Assembly: GCA_963717375.1 (NCBI GenBank)
Contig: OY970329.1
Coordinates: 2,666,001 to 2,730,000, forward strand
Direction of reading: 5' to 3'
From: VRUE01 sp963717375
GTDB lineage: Bacteria; Actinomycetota; Thermoleophilia; Solirubrobacterales; 70-9
Length of the DNA: 64,000 nucleotides
Shown: positions 40,990-51,216 of the stretch, one piece after another
How the letters are laid out: each line of letters starts with the position of its first letter
Position numbering within the stretch: position 1 is the first letter of the stretch
Program-made: the position numbers and the translations under genes
The notes under the pieces: model-generated
The model's input: only the letters and a program-made list of their open reading frames with translations
Told to the model about the DNA's origin: nothing
Databases searched by the model: none

Positions 40990-41484
40990 TCAGAGGTCGA
41001 TCTCGTAATAGAGCATGCGGGGGCCGTCGGGGGCGCCTTCGTGGTTGGTGAAGCCGTGGCTCTCGTAGAGGGTTCTTGCTTCGGTGTCGGTTTCGCCTGT
41101 GGTCAGCTCGAAGTGGTTGGCGCCCGCTTTGCGGGCTGCTTCGATCGATGTCTCCAGCAGGGCCCGGCCGATTCCTTGTCGGCGGTGCTCCGGGGCTACG
41201 TAGAGCTCTTCCAGGTAGGCGTCGCCGGCCTTGGCCCAGAGGGAGGGGCGGATGCGGAACAGGGCGAAGCCCGCCGGGGGGTCGCCTGCCAGGAGGACGA
41301 CGATCTCGTCGTTGGCGAGTAGTTCTCCGAGGCGCTCGGTAAGCGCCGGCACTCCCGGCGTGTAGTCCTCGTATTCGCTGTTGAAGTCGTGCAGGAGGCG
41401 GGCGACGGCGCCGGCGTCGCTCTGCTCGGCCCGGCGGATCTCGTTGCGAGGGCTCTCGGTCATCTCCGGGGGTGAGCTTGCCAC
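40990..41484 (-). CDS. GNAT acetyltransferase
   Basis: This GNAT-fold acetyltransferase is 164 residues from GTG 41484, or 157 from ATG 41463. EELYVAPEHRRQGIGRALLETSIEAARKAGANHFEL (quoted in part as YVAPEHRRQGIGRALL) is the acetyl-CoA motif. ARTLYESHGF is the C-terminal motif. GGAG lies four bases before the GTG, which I prefer. The substrate is unknown. It converges with ftsZ across hairpin D and is divergent from gcvT by 23 bases. Its strand is C/A-rich relative to neighbours. Confidence 0.82.
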   Translation of the reverse strand: MASSPPEMTESPRNEIRRAEQSDAGAVARLLHDFNSEYEDYTPGVPALTERLGELLANDEIVVLLAGDPPAGFALFRIRPSLWAKAGDAYLEELYVAPEHRRQGIGRALLETSIEAARKAGANHFELTTGETDTEARTLYESHGFTNHEGAPDGPRMLYYEIDL

Positions 41485-41494
41485 AGCACTCCAA

Positions 41495-41500
41495 TACGCT
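41495..41500 (+). promoter_or_regulatory. Candidate -10 element TACGCT for gcvT, leaderless
   Basis: TACGCT lies seven bases before the GTG at 41508. The position overlaps the ribosome-binding site region of the divergent GNAT gene. Confidence 0.55.
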
Positions 41501-41507
41501 GCCGCGC

Positions 41508-42587
41508 GTGGCTGACCCGACCCTTAGGCGCACTCCCCTCTACGAGAAGCACGTCGAGCTCGGCGCGAAGATCGTCCCCTTCGCCGGCTGGGAGATGCCG
41601 GTCACCTACGAGGGGATCCGCGAGGAGCACGCGGCGGTGCGCACCCACGCGGGGATGTTCGACGTCTCCCACATGGGCGAGGTCGAGGTCGAGGGGCCGG
41701 GCGCGCTTGCCTTCCTGCAGCGGGTGCTCTCCAACGACGTCGCCGCGATCGGCCTCGGCGGCGCCCAGTACTCGTGCCTGTGCAACGAGGAGGGCGGCGT
41801 GCTCGATGACCTCTTCACCTACCGGCTCGGCGGCGACCGCTACCTGATCGTCACCAACTCGGCCAACCACGAGGCCGACTTGGCCTGGCTGGGGCGCTGG
41901 AGCCGCAGTTTCGACGTCAGCGTCCGCGACGTCGCCGACCGCTACGCGATGCTCGCCGTGCAGGGCCCGCACGCGCGGGGCATCGTCTCCCGCGCGCTCG
42001 GACTTGAGCTGCCGCCGCGGATGCGGGTCGCGCATGGCCGGATCGGCGACCGGCCCGCCCTGATCTGCGGCACCGGCTACACCGGCGAGGACGGGGTCGA
42101 GCTGCTGATCGACCCCGAGGTGGCGCCGCCGATCTGGGCCGAGCTGCTCGACGCCGGTGTCGTTCCCTGCGGCCTCGGCGCCCGCGACACGCTGCGGCTC
42201 GAGGTCTGCTTCCACCTCCACGGCAACGACTTGACCCCGGAGCGCAACCCGATCGAGGCCGGTCTCGGCTGGTGCTGCAAGGAGGCGACCGGCTTCGTCG
42301 GCGCCGAGGCCATCGCCCGGGTGCGCGGCGAGGGTCCCGCCGAAAAGCTCGTCCCGTTCAAGATCGAGGGCGCCGGCATCCCGCGCCAGGGCAACCCGGT
42401 GCTCGCCGGCGGCGAGGAGGCCGGGATCGTCACCTCGGGAACCTTCTCGCCCTCGCTCGAACTCGGGATCGGGATGGCCTACGTCCGCGCCGGCCTCGCC
42501 GAGCCCGGGACCGAGGTCGAGATCGACGTGCGCGGCAAGCGACGCCCCGCCCGGATAGCTTCCAAGCCCCTCTACGCGAGACTCTAG
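41508..42587 (+). CDS. gcvT: Glycine cleavage system T protein (aminomethyltransferase)
   Basis: This 359-residue protein transfers the aminomethyl carbon from the H-protein to tetrahydrofolate. RRTPLYEKHVELGAKIVPFAGW (in part), MPVTYEGIREEHAAVRTHAG, FDVSHMGEVEVEGP, CGTGYTGEDGVELLI and LGARDTLRLEVCF carry the folate- and Asp-containing motifs. I chose the GTG at 41508, preceded by TACGCT at seven bases. A start at 41472 would add 12 residues outside the family. It is the first gene of the gcv operon. Confidence 0.94.
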   Translation: MADPTLRRTPLYEKHVELGAKIVPFAGWEMPVTYEGIREEHAAVRTHAGMFDVSHMGEVEVEGPGALAFLQRVLSNDVAAIGLGGAQYSCLCNEEGGVLDDLFTYRLGGDRYLIVTNSANHEADLAWLGRWSRSFDVSVRDVADRYAMLAVQGPHARGIVSRALGLELPPRMRVAHGRIGDRPALICGTGYTGEDGVELLIDPEVAPPIWAELLDAGVVPCGLGARDTLRLEVCFHLHGNDLTPERNPIEAGLGWCCKEATGFVGAEAIARVRGEGPAEKLVPFKIEGAGIPRQGNPVLAGGEEAGIVTSGTFSPSLELGIGMAYVRAGLAEPGTEVEIDVRGKRRPARIASKPLYARL

Positions 42588-42602
42588 AAAGCGAGATGAG
42601 CC

Positions 42603-42998
42603 TTGTCTGACGCGCACTACCCCGATGAGCTGCTCTACCACGACCAGCACGACTGGGCCCGGCTCGAGGGCGACGACCACGCCGTCTTCGGGATCACCTG
42701 GTACGCCCAGGACAGCCTTGGCGAGGTCGTTTTCTACGACCCCCCCGAGGTCGGCGCGACGATCAGCAAAGACGCCTCCTACGCCGAGGTCGAGTCGGTC
42801 AAGGCGGTCTCCGACGTGATCGCGCCAATGTCCGGCGAGATCGTCGAGGTCAATGACGCGCTTGAAGACACGCCGGAGAAAATCAACGAGGACCCCTACG
42901 GCGAGGGCTGGCTGGTCAAGGTCAGGTTGACCCAGCCGGAGGAGCGCGGCGCCCTGCTCGGGGCCGACGAATACCGCAAGATGCTGGAAAAGGCCTAG
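42603..42998 (+). CDS. gcvH: Glycine cleavage system H protein
   Basis: This 131-residue lipoyl carrier shuttles the aminomethyl group among the P, T and L proteins. The lipoyl Lys is Lys67 in YAEVESVKAVSDVIAP. GITWYAQDSLGEVVFYDPPEVG (in part) and the C-terminal EGWLVKVRLTQPEE are typical. It starts at TTG 42603, with GAGATGAG just before. It follows gcvT by 15 bases. Confidence 0.94.
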   Translation: MSDAHYPDELLYHDQHDWARLEGDDHAVFGITWYAQDSLGEVVFYDPPEVGATISKDASYAEVESVKAVSDVIAPMSGEIVEVNDALEDTPEKINEDPYGEGWLVKVRLTQPEERGALLGADEYRKMLEKA

Positions 42999-43020
42999 GA
43001 AGCCCCGCCACTCGCTTCCG

Positions 43021-43026
43021 TAGCCT
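43021..43026 (+). promoter_or_regulatory. Candidate -10 element TAGCCT for gcvPA, leaderless
   Basis: TAGCCT lies eight bases before the GTG at 43035. It suggests a second promoter inside the gcv gene group. Confidence 0.4.
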
Positions 43027-43034
43027 TAGCTCAC

Positions 43035-44443
<1,409 letters not shown>

Positions 44444-44444
<1 letters not shown>

Positions 44445-45964
44445 TGGCGATGACCGAGACACCGATGCAGCACGAACGGGCGACGACTATCTACGAGAAG
44501 TCGAAGACGGGACGGCGCGCCGCTGTCCTGCCCGAGGCTGAAGTGCCCGAGAAGCCGCTCGAGGAACTGATCCCTGTCGACCTGCTGCGCGCCGAGCCGC
44601 CGCGGCTTCCCGAGGTCGCCGAGCCCGAGATCGTCCGCCATTACAACCGGCTCTCACGCCGCAACTTCGACCTCGACTCCGGCTTCTACCCGCTCGGCTC
44701 CTGCACGATGAAGCACAACCCGCGGCTCAACGAGCGAGTCGCGGCGCTGCCGGGCCACGCTCGCCTGCACCCGGCGCAGGACCCGAAGCGCGCCCAGGGA
44801 GCGCTGGAGCTGATGTACCTCCTGCAGGAGTCGCTGAGCGAGATCTGCGGCCTGCCCCACGTCAGCCTGCAGCCCTCGGCCGGCTCCCACGGCGAGCTCG
44901 CCGGCCTGCTGCTGACCCGCGCCTTCCACGCCGATCGCGGCGAAGAGCGGACCAAGGTCCTCACCCCCGACACCTCACACGGGACCAACCCGGCCACGGT
45001 GACGATGGCCGGCTACGAGGTGGTCAAGGTCGCCACCAACGAGCGCGGCGGGGTGGAGATGGACGACCTGCGGGCGAAGATCGACGAGGACCCCGACCAG
45101 GTCGCCTGCCTGATGCTGACCAATCCCAACACGCTCGGCCTCTTCGACGAGAACATCGCCGAGATCGCCGCGCTGATCCACGCGGCGGGGGGGACGCTCT
45201 ACTACGACGGCGCCAACCTCAACGCGGTGATGGGCCAGTCGCGGCCGGGCGACATGGGCTTCGACATCGTCCACCTCAACCTGCACAAGTCCTTCAGCCA
45301 GCCGCACGGCGGCGGCGGGCCGGGAGCGGGGCCGATCGCGGTCTCCGAGCGGATCGAGCCCTTCCTGCCGCGGCCGCAGGTAGTGCGCCGCGAGGGCGAC
45401 AACGGCGACGGGCCCAGCTTCGACCTCGATCTCGACCGGCCCAAATCGATCGGCCGGCTGCGCGGCTTCCAGGGCAACTTCGGTGTCTTCGTCCGCTCCT
45501 ACGCCTACATCCTCAGCCTCGGCGCCGACGGGCTCGCCGAGGCATCGGAGACCGCGGTGCTGAACGCCAACTACCTGAAGGCGCGCCTCGCCGAGGGCCG
45601 CGCGGCGGAGCGCCTGCCGATCGCCTTCGACCGCCACTGCATGCACGAGTTCGTCCTCTCCGGCAAGCCGATGAAGAGGGAGCTCGGCCTCGCCACCCTC
45701 GACCTCGCCAAGCGCCTGCTCGATTTTGGCTTTCACCCGCCGACCGTGTACTTCCCGCTCCTGGTCGAGGAGGCGCTGATGATCGAGCCGACCGAGACCG
45801 AGACCAAGGAGAGCCTCGATGCCTTCGCCGAGGCGATCGAGAGCATCCTCGCCGAGGCCGAGGAGGATCCCGAAGTCGCCAAATCAGCGCCGTATACGAC
45901 TCCGGTGCGCCGCCTCGACGAGGTCAAGGCGACCCGCAAACCGGTCGTGCGCCAGCCGCTTTAG
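44444..45964 (+). CDS. gcvPB: Glycine dehydrogenase (decarboxylating) subunit 2
   Basis: This 506-residue PLP-binding half of the P-protein carries Lys282 in HLNLHKSFSQPHGGGGPG as the Schiff-base lysine. FYPLGSCTMKHNPRLNE, QPSAGSHGELAGLL, PDTSHGTNPATV and NPNTLGLFDENI are family marks, and FHPPTVYFPLLVEEALMIEPTE (in part) closes the fold. With GcvPA, GcvT, GcvH and a lipoamide dehydrogenase not in this window, it completes glycine cleavage. Confidence 0.94.
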
Positions 45965-45966
45965 CG

Positions 45967-46605
45967 ATGACGGGGCCGCCTGATGGCCACACCCCGATGG
46001 AGGCGAGGGTGGCGACCCGGGCCGAGATTCCTGCCGCGGTCGATGTCCTGGCGCGAGCGTTCTACGCCGACCCGGTCTGGAGCTGGGCGTTCCCCGACCC
46101 CGAGCGGCGATTCGAGCAGCACCGGGCCGTCTGGGGGTTGGTGGCGAAGGCGGCGCTCAGCTACGAATCGGCCTGGCTCACCGGCGACTGCGCCGCGGTG
46201 GCGCTCTGGATCCCGCCGGGAGAGCCAGAGCTGCTGCCCGAGGACGAGGAGCGCTTGGAGGGCCTGCTGGTGGAGCTGCTCGGGATCGGGGCAGGCAGGG
46301 TGGCGGAGACCTTCGAGCGCTTCGAAGCCGCCCATCCCTCGGCGGAGCCCCACTACTACCTCAGCCTCCTGGCGACCAACCCGGATCAGCGTGGCCGCGG
46401 GCTTGGGATCGGGCTGCTGGCGGCCACGCTGGAGCGGATCGACGCCGAGGGTGCCCCCGCGTTCCTCGAGTCGTCCAACCCGGTCAACACCCCACGCTAC
46501 GAAAAGCTGGGCTTCGCTGTCTGCGGCGAGTTCGAGCTGCCCGACGGCGGGCCGAGCGTCACCCAGATGTGGCGCGAGCCGCTCGCCCGGTCCGGCGAGC
46601 GCTAG
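45967..46605 (+). CDS. GNAT acetyltransferase
   Basis: This 212-residue GNAT protein starts two bases after gcvPB. The N-terminal half shows VLARAFYADPVWSWAFPDPERR, similar to GNAT proteins of the puromycin-acetyltransferase-like group. The acetyl-CoA motif is LLATNPDQRGRGLGIGLL. The C-terminal part is FLESSNPVNTPRYEKLGF. The acceptor is unknown. Its 3' end overlaps the converging LigD polymerase gene by four bases. Confidence 0.82.
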   Translation: MTGPPDGHTPMEARVATRAEIPAAVDVLARAFYADPVWSWAFPDPERRFEQHRAVWGLVAKAALSYESAWLTGDCAAVALWIPPGEPELLPEDEERLEGLLVELLGIGAGRVAETFERFEAAHPSAEPHYYLSLLATNPDQRGRGLGIGLLAATLERIDAEGAPAFLESSNPVNTPRYEKLGFAVCGEFELPDGGPSVTQMWREPLARSGER

Positions 46606-47531
46606 AGCTCCGGCAGTGCCTGCTTCAGCTTGAGGACCGGCTCGAAGAGGTCGCCGTGCTTCTCGATCCGCTTCAGCACGTCCTTCGCTTCGAAGACGAG
46701 TGAGCTGGCGTCCTCCTTCTCGACCGCCCGTTCGACCTCGTCCCAGGTCACGGGTGTCGAGACGGTCGGCTGTTCGCGAGCGCGCAGGGAGTAGACCGCG
46801 ATCGTCGTCTTGCGGCGGTGGTTCTGGGACCAGTCGACGAAGACCTTGCCCTCGCGTTCGACCTTCTTCATTTTCGAGACGACCAGGTCGGGGGTCTGCT
46901 TCTCGAGCAGCTGGGCGATCGCTCGCGCCAGCGGTTTGGTCCCGCCGCTGCCTTCGTCTCCCTCGTAGGTGACCTCGTCGTTGTTGAGCGGCGCGTAGAC
47001 CTGCAGGCCCTTCGAGCCCGAGGTCTTGGGGAAGCACTCGAGGCCGAAGTGGGAGAAGAGCTCGCGCAGTCGCAGGGCCACCCGGCAGCAGGAGAGGACT
47101 TCGGCCGGCGGGCCCGGGTCGAGGTCGAAGGCGAGCACGGTCGGACGGTCGTGCTCGGGCGCCAGCGAGAGCGAGGGGTGCAGCTCGATCGCCGCCAGCT
47201 GCGCCATCCAGACCAGGGTCGGCAGGTCTTCGCAGACGCAGAAGTCGATCGTGCCGGTACTGGCCGAGACCGGCGTCGTCTGCACCCACTCGGGGCGGTG
47301 CTTGGGACAGCGCTTCTCGAAGAAGGCGGCGTCGGTGTCGTCGACGCCTTCGGGGAAGCGGCGCAGGGTCACCGCCCGCCCGGCCAGGTGGGGGACCATC
47401 GCCGGCGCGACCTTGGCGTAGTAGTCGACGACCTCGCCCTTGCTGAAGCCGGCTTTCGGATAGAGGACCTTGTCGAGGTTGGTGAGCTTCAGCTCACGTC
47501 CCCCGACCTCGACCTGGCGGCTGGTGGCCAC
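46602..47531 (-). CDS. LigD-type DNA polymerase/primase domain protein (NHEJ)
   Basis: This 309-residue stand-alone LigD polymerase domain of the archaeo-eukaryotic primase fold fills gaps at double-strand breaks. The metal-site motif FDLDPGPP, the earlier LTNLDKVLYPKAGFSKGEV and KTSGSKGLQVYAPL are diagnostic. VSKMKKVEREGKVFVDWSQN is the C-terminal nucleotide-site region. No ligase or nuclease domain is fused. It follows ku by three bases on the same strand, so the two are co-expressed. Confidence 0.92.
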   Translation of the reverse strand: MATSRQVEVGGRELKLTNLDKVLYPKAGFSKGEVVDYYAKVAPAMVPHLAGRAVTLRRFPEGVDDTDAAFFEKRCPKHRPEWVQTTPVSASTGTIDFCVCEDLPTLVWMAQLAAIELHPSLSLAPEHDRPTVLAFDLDPGPPAEVLSCCRVALRLRELFSHFGLECFPKTSGSKGLQVYAPLNNDEVTYEGDEGSGGTKPLARAIAQLLEKQTPDLVVSKMKKVEREGKVFVDWSQNHRRKTTIAVYSLRAREQPTVSTPVTWDEVERAVEKEDASSLVFEAKDVLKRIEKHGDLFEPVLKLKQALPEL

Positions 47532-47534
47532 CGG

Positions 47535-48440
47535 TTACTTCGAGGACTTGGACTTGGCGCGTTTTTTCGGCGCGGCTTTTTTCGCCGTCGTCTGGCGTTT
47601 CTTCGCCTTGGGCGCCGTCGCCGGTTTCTTCTTCGCAGCCTTCCCGTCGCGCTTGCCTTTCACGGCGGCGATGCTCTCCTCCAGGGCGGCCATCAGGTCC
47701 GGTGCCTTGGTCGCCTCGCGCTCCTCGCCTTCGGGCGCGGCGACGACCTCCTCGCCGGCGGCCTTGCGTTCGATCATCGCCAGCAGCTCCTCGCGGTACT
47801 CGTCGCGGTAGGCGCTGGGGTCGAAGCTGCTGGTCAGTGAGTCGATCAGCTGCTCGGCCATCTGCACCTCGCGTTTGGGCACTTTCGGCGTCTCGGAGGG
47901 CAGCACGTCGTCGAGCTCCGAAGGCGGCACGACCTCGTCGGCGAAGCGCATCGTGGTCAGGGTCAACACCCCGTCGCCGGGGCGGATCGCCGCCAGGTGC
48001 TCCTTGTTACGGAAGACGAAGCGGGCGATCGCCACCTTGCCCGATGACTCCATCGCCTGGGCGAGCAGCGAGTAGGCCCTTTCGGCCCCCTCGGCCGGGC
48101 CCAGGTAATAGGGGCTGTCGAAGTAGATCGGGTCGATCTCGGTGATCTCGACAAAGTCCTGGACCTCGATCGCCCGCGTCTTCTTCGGGTCGAGCGAGGC
48201 CATCTCGTCCTTGGTGATCGGCACGTAACGATCTTTGGTGATCTCGAAGGCCTTGATGATCTTGTCGTAGGGGACCTCTTCGTCGGTCCCCTCGGCGACG
48301 CGGCGATGTTTGATGCGGGCGCTGTCGGACTCGCGGATCTCGCGCAGCGAGATGCCGCGGCGGGCCACCGCGCTGTACAGCTTCACCGGCACGTTGAGCA
48401 GCCCGAAACTGATCGAGCCGCTCCAGATCGCTCTAGCCAT
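47535..48440 (-). CDS. ku: Ku, non-homologous end-joining protein
   Basis: This 301-residue bacterial Ku homodimer subunit binds DNA ends and recruits LigD. MARAIWSGSISFGLLNVPVKLYSAV, FVEITEIDPIYFDSPYYLGP (in part) and KVAIARFVFRNKEHLAAIRP are the beta-barrel core. The C-terminal 50 residues are a Lys/Ala-rich tail (KKKPATAPKAKKRQTTAKK), as in several actinobacterial Ku proteins where such tails bind DNA. The first gene of the NHEJ pair, it is divergent from the ABC pair at 48594. Confidence 0.95.
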   Translation of the reverse strand: MARAIWSGSISFGLLNVPVKLYSAVARRGISLREIRESDSARIKHRRVAEGTDEEVPYDKIIKAFEITKDRYVPITKDEMASLDPKKTRAIEVQDFVEITEIDPIYFDSPYYLGPAEGAERAYSLLAQAMESSGKVAIARFVFRNKEHLAAIRPGDGVLTLTTMRFADEVVPPSELDDVLPSETPKVPKREVQMAEQLIDSLTSSFDPSAYRDEYREELLAMIERKAAGEEVVAAPEGEEREATKAPDLMAALEESIAAVKGKRDGKAAKKKPATAPKAKKRQTTAKKAAPKKRAKSKSSK

Positions 48441-48561
48441 GGGAGATCACCTACCCCGATTGTTCCAGCCACCCACCTGTCGCCGCAAATGGTGTGCCCG
48501 GCCGAGAGGCATCTTGCGTCCCAGGGGCGTGTCTACCTTGACCACCCATAGAAGGTTTAAG

Positions 48562-48575
48562 TCAGACACGTCTGA
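48562..48575. promoter_or_regulatory. Palindromic operator-like site upstream of the FetA-like gene
   Basis: TCAGAC and GTCTGA flank a two-base spacer. The site lies between ku and the ABC ATPase gene, 19 bases before the GTG at 48594 and partly overlapping the region where its promoter must be. Confidence 0.45.
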
Positions 48576-48593
48576 ATCGGTCACGATGACGCC

Positions 48594-49250
48594 GTGCTGT
48601 TCGAGCTGAGCGAAGTCAGCCTCACCCGCGGCGAGCGCCGTGTGCTCGACGCCGTCAGCGCCCCGATCCCTCCGGGGGCAACGGCGATAGTCGGCCCGTC
48701 CGGTGCCGGGAAGTCGACGCTGCTGCGGCTCTTGAACAGGCTCGCCGACCCAGATGGGGGGACGATCGCCTACCGGGACCGGCCGCTGGTCGACTACGAA
48801 CCGCTGGCACTGCGGCGCGAGGTCTCGTTGGTGCCGCAGCTGCCGGCGCTGTTGGAGGGGACGGTCGAGTCGAACCTGCGCTACGCAGCCGGCCTCGCCG
48901 GCAAGGAGTTGGACAGCCCCCGTTGCCTTGGCCTCGCCGGTCTCGATCCCGGGTTCGCCGGGCGCGACGTCGTCAAGCTCTCGGTCGGCGAGCAGCAGCG
49001 CGCGATGTTGGCTCGGGCGCTGGCTCAACAGCCCAAGGTCCTGCTCCTCGACGAGCCCACCTCGGCCCTCGACCATGCCGCCCGCGACGCGATCGAGGCG
49101 ACCCTCGCCGAGCTGCGCCGCGAGCTCGAGATCTCGGTGGTCCTGGTCAGCCACGACCCCGAGCAGGCGCGCCGGCTGGGCGACTGGGTGGTCCGCCTGG
49201 AGGACGGCAGGGCGATCGAGGCCGGCCCCGTCGAGGAGGTGATGGCCTGA
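48594..49250 (+). CDS. ABC transporter ATPase, FetA/YbbL-like
   Basis: This 218-residue ABC ATPase has Walker A GPSGAGKSTLLRLL, signature LSVGEQQR, Walker B VLLLDEPTSALDH and the switch His in LVSHDPEQAR. Size and the UPF0014 permease downstream match the FetAB/YbbLM exporter type, linked to iron homeostasis and oxidative stress resistance in enteric bacteria. The substrate here is an inference by family. The start is GTG 48594, with a weak CACGAT hexamer six bases upstream. Confidence 0.88.
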   Translation: MLFELSEVSLTRGERRVLDAVSAPIPPGATAIVGPSGAGKSTLLRLLNRLADPDGGTIAYRDRPLVDYEPLALRREVSLVPQLPALLEGTVESNLRYAAGLAGKELDSPRCLGLAGLDPGFAGRDVVKLSVGEQQRAMLARALAQQPKVLLLDEPTSALDHAARDAIEATLAELRRELEISVVLVSHDPEQARRLGDWVVRLEDGRAIEAGPVEEVMA

Positions 49251-50020
49251 GCACCTCGATCCACCTCTCCCCGGGGCAGGTCGCGGCCTCGCTGGCGCTG
49301 GTCGTGCTCGCCGCCGCGATCTCTTTTTGGCAGAAAGCCGACCTCGAGCGCGACATCGGCATCGCCACCGTGCGCTCCTTCGTCCAGCTGACCGCGATCG
49401 GCTACGCGATCAAGCTGATCTTCGAAGCCGACACGCTCTGGCTCGTCTTCGGTCTACTCGCGGTGATGGTGGTCTTCGGCGCGATCACCGCTCGTTCCCG
49501 CGCCAAGAAGGTGCCCGGTGCCTTCTGGCCGCTGCTGATCGCGCTGGCGCTGGCCGGCGGCACCACCCTCGGGCTCGTCGTCGCCCTCGGCGTCTTCGAA
49601 CCGACCGCCCGCTACCTGGTCCCGGTCGGCGGCATGGTGATCGGCAACGCGATGACCGCCTCCGCAGTGGCGCTCAACCGCCTCGGCGACGAGATGGCGG
49701 ACTCGCGCGGCAAGATCGAGGCGACCCTGGCCCTCGGCGCGACCGCGCAGGAGGCCGCGGCTCCGTTCGTTCGCCGTGCTCTGCGCTCGGGGATGATCAC
49801 CCTGGTCGACTCGACCAAGACCACCGGCCTGATCTTCTTCCCCGGCACGATGGTCGGCATGCTGCTCGCCGGTGCCAGCCCGACCGATGCCGTCCGCCTG
49901 CAACTGATCCTGCTCTACGCCCTGCTCGGCAGCGTCGCGATCGCCGGCCTCGTCGCCACCGGCCTCGCCTATCGCAACTTCTTCACCCCAGCCCAGCAAC
50001 TCCGTGAACCGAGCGCCTAG
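49247..50020 (+). CDS. UPF0014 permease, FetB/YbbM-like, with CTG start
   Basis: This 257-residue polytopic membrane protein has about seven segments. SFVQLTAIGYAIKLIF, PVGGMVIGNAMTASAVALNR, EATLALGATAQEAA and GMITLVDSTKTTGLIFFPGTMVGMLLAGAS (in part) are the hallmark regions of UPF0014. The only codon that gives the family N-terminus is CTG 49247, which forms a CTGA overlap with the ATPase stop. It has GAGGAGG six bases upstream. The next standard start is inside the first membrane segment. It converges on the anti-sigma gene with a four-base overlap. Confidence 0.87.
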   Translation: MSTSIHLSPGQVAASLALVVLAAAISFWQKADLERDIGIATVRSFVQLTAIGYAIKLIFEADTLWLVFGLLAVMVVFGAITARSRAKKVPGAFWPLLIALALAGGTTLGLVVALGVFEPTARYLVPVGGMVIGNAMTASAVALNRLGDEMADSRGKIEATLALGATAQEAAAPFVRRALRSGMITLVDSTKTTGLIFFPGTMVGMLLAGASPTDAVRLQLILLYALLGSVAIAGLVATGLAYRNFFTPAQQLREPSA

Positions 50021-51216
50021 CAGCACCAACCCTCGATTTGTGGAAAGCGAGCGCGCCCCTGTGCGCCGGGCGAGAAGACCGAGTCGATATTGCCGATCGC
50101 CCGCAGGCGCCCACCTCTATCGGTGGGCACGAAGAGCCACTGGTCGGCCGCCGGCCAGGCGAGCAGCAGGCGGCGGCCGTCGGGCGACCAGGCAAGCTGG
50201 CTGAGCCGCCCGGAGACGGCGAACAGCCGCCGCAAGGGGCCGCCTACGGCGCTCAGCAAGATCGCTTCGCTGCGTGGCTCGCCCGTCCGTGAACGCCGTT
50301 CGAGCAGGGCCGCGATCGTGTCGCCGCGAGGCGAGAAGGTGGCTGCCCGCACGAGCGTGCCAGGCGGCAACGGAAGGCGGTGGGCGTCGCCGAACCGGAT
50401 GCGCTCGGCGAGCTTGTCGGGGCGCGTGTGGCGCAACCACAGGGCGCGCGGGGAGGCTTCGAGCAGCGCGCCGCCGTCCGCCTCCCAACTGAGAGACCGG
50501 ACGCCCGGGGAGGCGGCGGCCGCCCCGAGCGTCCTCGCCGTATCGGCTTCGACGATGCGCAGCCGTCTCGCTGCATCGATGTAGGCCAGCAGGTGCGGGC
50601 CCTGCGGGAGCCAGGCCGGCGCCATCGGCGCCGCCGGCCCGAGCGGGCGGTCCCTTGTCCCGTCGGCGTGGATGACCCGCAGCGAGCGTCCCGCCCGGTA
50701 GGCGATCCGGAAGCCGGAAGGGGACCAGCGCGGGTCGTTTACCGGCGCCTTGGCCGAGACCGACCAGTGGGGTGTGCCATCCGGCTCAATCGCGCTCAGA
50801 GTTCGCCCGGAGGTGGCGGCAACGAAGAGGCCGTGGGGGGACCAAGTGGCTTCGTTGTAGCGCCCCAGCAGACGGCGTGAGCCATCGGGGCTGACGACCC
50901 AGGGGCCGCGCGGAGACTGCACCAGCAGCCGGCCGCCGCCGGGCACCTCGGTCAGGGCCGGTTCGGCATCGCGAACCCCGGCGGTGAAGACGTCGCCGAT
51001 CCAGTCGCGGACGGCAGCCCCGGCCGGTGAGAGGAGCAACGCCGTGAAGAGGGTGATGGCGGCGAGCGCGATGGCCAGTCGTGGCAGCACCGGCCGGCCC
51101 GCGGGCCGGCGCTCGGCGTAGGCCCGTTCGACCAGGGCGAGCCCACGCCGTTCGGCCTCCGCCGCGTCGGGCAACGGCTCGTCGCGCAGCAGCGCTCGCA
51201 GGCGGTCCTCGTTCAT
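50017..51216 (-). CDS. Membrane-anchored beta-propeller protein, probable anti-sigma factor
   Basis: This 399-residue protein has a cytoplasmic N-terminus of about 44 residues (MNEDRLRALLRDEPLPDAAEAE), one membrane segment (45-63), and an extracellular WD40/TolB-like propeller. The blades carry repeats such as ATWSPHGLFVAATS, PRWSPSGFRIAYRAG and LAWSPDGRRLLLAW. It overlaps the ECF sigma gene stop by four bases (ATGA), the arrangement of sigma/anti-sigma pairs. No canonical zinc anti-sigma motif (HxxxCxxC) is seen in the N-terminus, so the role is inferred from context. Confidence 0.75.
   Translation of the reverse strand: MNEDRLRALLRDEPLPDAAEAERRGLALVERAYAERRPAGRPVLPRLAIALAAITLFTALLLSPAGAAVRDWIGDVFTAGVRDAEPALTEVPGGGRLLVQSPRGPWVVSPDGSRRLLGRYNEATWSPHGLFVAATSGRTLSAIEPDGTPHWSVSAKAPVNDPRWSPSGFRIAYRAGRSLRVIHADGTRDRPLGPAAPMAPAWLPQGPHLLAYIDAARRLRIVEADTARTLGAAAASPGVRSLSWEADGGALLEASPRALWLRHTRPDKLAERIRFGDAHRLPLPPGTLVRAATFSPRGDTIAALLERRSRTGEPRSEAILLSAVGGPLRRLFAVSGRLSQLAWSPDGRRLLLAWPAADQWLFVPTDRGGRLRAIGNIDSVFSPGAQGRARFPQIEGWCC

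Noticed and set aside
41460..41510. Glycine riboswitch in front of gcvT
   Set aside because: Only 23 bases separate gcvT from the divergent GNAT gene, and a leaderless promoter is visible, so there is no room for an aptamer.
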